Part shown: piece by piece, positions 7,563 through 7,990 of the stretch
How the letters are laid out: the number at the start of each line of letters is the position of its first letter
How positions within the stretch are numbered: the stretch's first letter is position 1
Assembly (NCBI GenBank): GCA_034111025.1
Contig: JAWUYB010000008.1
Coordinates: forward strand, 1 to 7,990
Reading direction: 5' to 3'
DNA: 7,990 nt
Source of the DNA: CAJXJP01 sp034111025
Lineage (GTDB): Bacteria; Patescibacteriota; Gracilibacteria; BD1-5; UBA6164
Translations under genes and position numbers: made by a program
Notes under the pieces: model-generated
What the model was told of the DNA's origin: nothing
Database searches by the model: none
Seen by the model: only the letters and a program-made list of their open reading frames with translations

Positions 7563-7990
7563 ATGATTGATCAACATAGTTCATTAGCAGAAAAATTTTT
7601 AAAAAAAGGTTTTTGGTTATATCTGTTTAGTTTTATTATTGCTCCAATGGGGTATGTTATAAAAATAATTTTATCTTGAGAATTATCAGTTAGTGAAATA
7701 GGTATTTTATATGGAATAATTAGTCTAATTACAATGATTAGTGCCTATAATGACTTGGGTGTAACCGAAAGTATGAAACACTTTATACCTCAATTTGTTA
7801 CCGAAAAAAGATATGATAAAGTAAAAGCTATACTTTTTTTAGCATTAGGCTTACAAATAATTACATCTTTATTAATAGCAGTTATCTTATATCTCTGATC
7901 TACATTTATTGCTATTAATTATTTTAAGACCATTGCTGCAAAAGAAACATTACAAGTTTTTGCATTTTTCTTTTTATGACTAAATATTTT
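7563..7990 (+). CDS. Wzx-like polysaccharide flippase, N-terminal part
   Basis: Only the first 142 residues are in the window; the gene runs off the end. It starts MIDQHSSLAEKFLKKGFWLYL, followed by hydrophobic segments at about 17-37, 46-60, 84-105 and from about 127. The short amphipathic N-terminus, a first helix, then SVSEIGILYGIISLI and SAYNDLGVTESMKHFIP with a cytoplasmic-looking EKRYDKVK loop, match the start of MOP-superfamily polysaccharide transporters (Wzx/RfbX type), which flip lipid-linked oligosaccharides across the cytoplasmic membrane. Three of its glycines are TGA. The start at 7563 is chosen because the typical N-terminal helix follows directly; there is no Shine-Dalgarno sequence. 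Its divergent neighbour is the large putative glycosyltransferase, consistent with an envelope glycan locus. A lipid II flippase (MurJ) is less likely from this N-terminus. Confidence 0.78.

Noticed and set aside
1..7990. Reading the region as pseudogenes or non-coding because of many in-frame TGA stops
   Set aside because: The frames stay open over their full length without frameshifts, keep all catalytic motifs, and the TGA codons fall at conserved glycines; TAA and TAG occur only at gene ends.
1..7990. Mycoplasma-type code 4 (UGA = Trp)
   Set aside because: It would put Trp in HPGH, VPGAYEIP and other invariant-Gly motifs, while true conserved Trp positions (for example GHW in the transposase) use TGG.

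Overview
The window reads as AT-rich bacterial DNA from a lineage that uses UGA as a glycine codon (genetic code 25), that is Candidatus Absconditabacteria (SR1) or Gracilibacteria (BD1-5) of the Patescibacteria/CPR. With the standard code almost every gene falls into short pieces. With UGA read as Gly, seven continuous reading frames cover nearly the whole window, and UGA falls on family-invariant glycines: the HPGH of the nucleotidyltransferase, VPGAYEIP of lumazine synthase, the D-N-G of the IS30 transposase and the G-H of riboflavin synthase. Every complete gene ends in TAA or TAG. No start codon has a clear Shine-Dalgarno sequence.

Layout. (1) About 1-1154: a complete IS30-family insertion sequence with its transposase on the minus strand and imperfect 29-bp terminal inverted repeats. 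(2) 1164-4129, plus strand: a good promoter just outside the IS, then a RelA/SpoT-type HD-domain protein, riboflavin synthase (ribE), lumazine synthase (ribH), and a 249-aa protein joining an N-terminal riboflavin kinase to a C-terminal archaeal RibL/TagD-like nucleotidyltransferase. These last three would take the pathway from its late precursors to riboflavin, FMN and FAD. The early genes (ribA/ribB, ribD) are not in the window. (3) 4094-4129: one strong hairpin between convergent genes that looks like a terminator for both strands. (4) 4128-7415, minus strand: one 1095-aa polytopic membrane protein resembling GT-C (PMT/ArnT-like) glycosyltransferases. (5) 7563 to the end, plus strand: the start of a Wzx-type polysaccharide flippase, divergent from the glycosyltransferase.

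Functionally there are two modules: a late flavin/FAD module headed by a putative alarmone-type hydrolase, and an envelope glycan module (glycosyltransferase plus flippase). No tRNA, rRNA, CRISPR array or FMN riboswitch was seen. All products were inferred by reading translations by eye; no database search was run.
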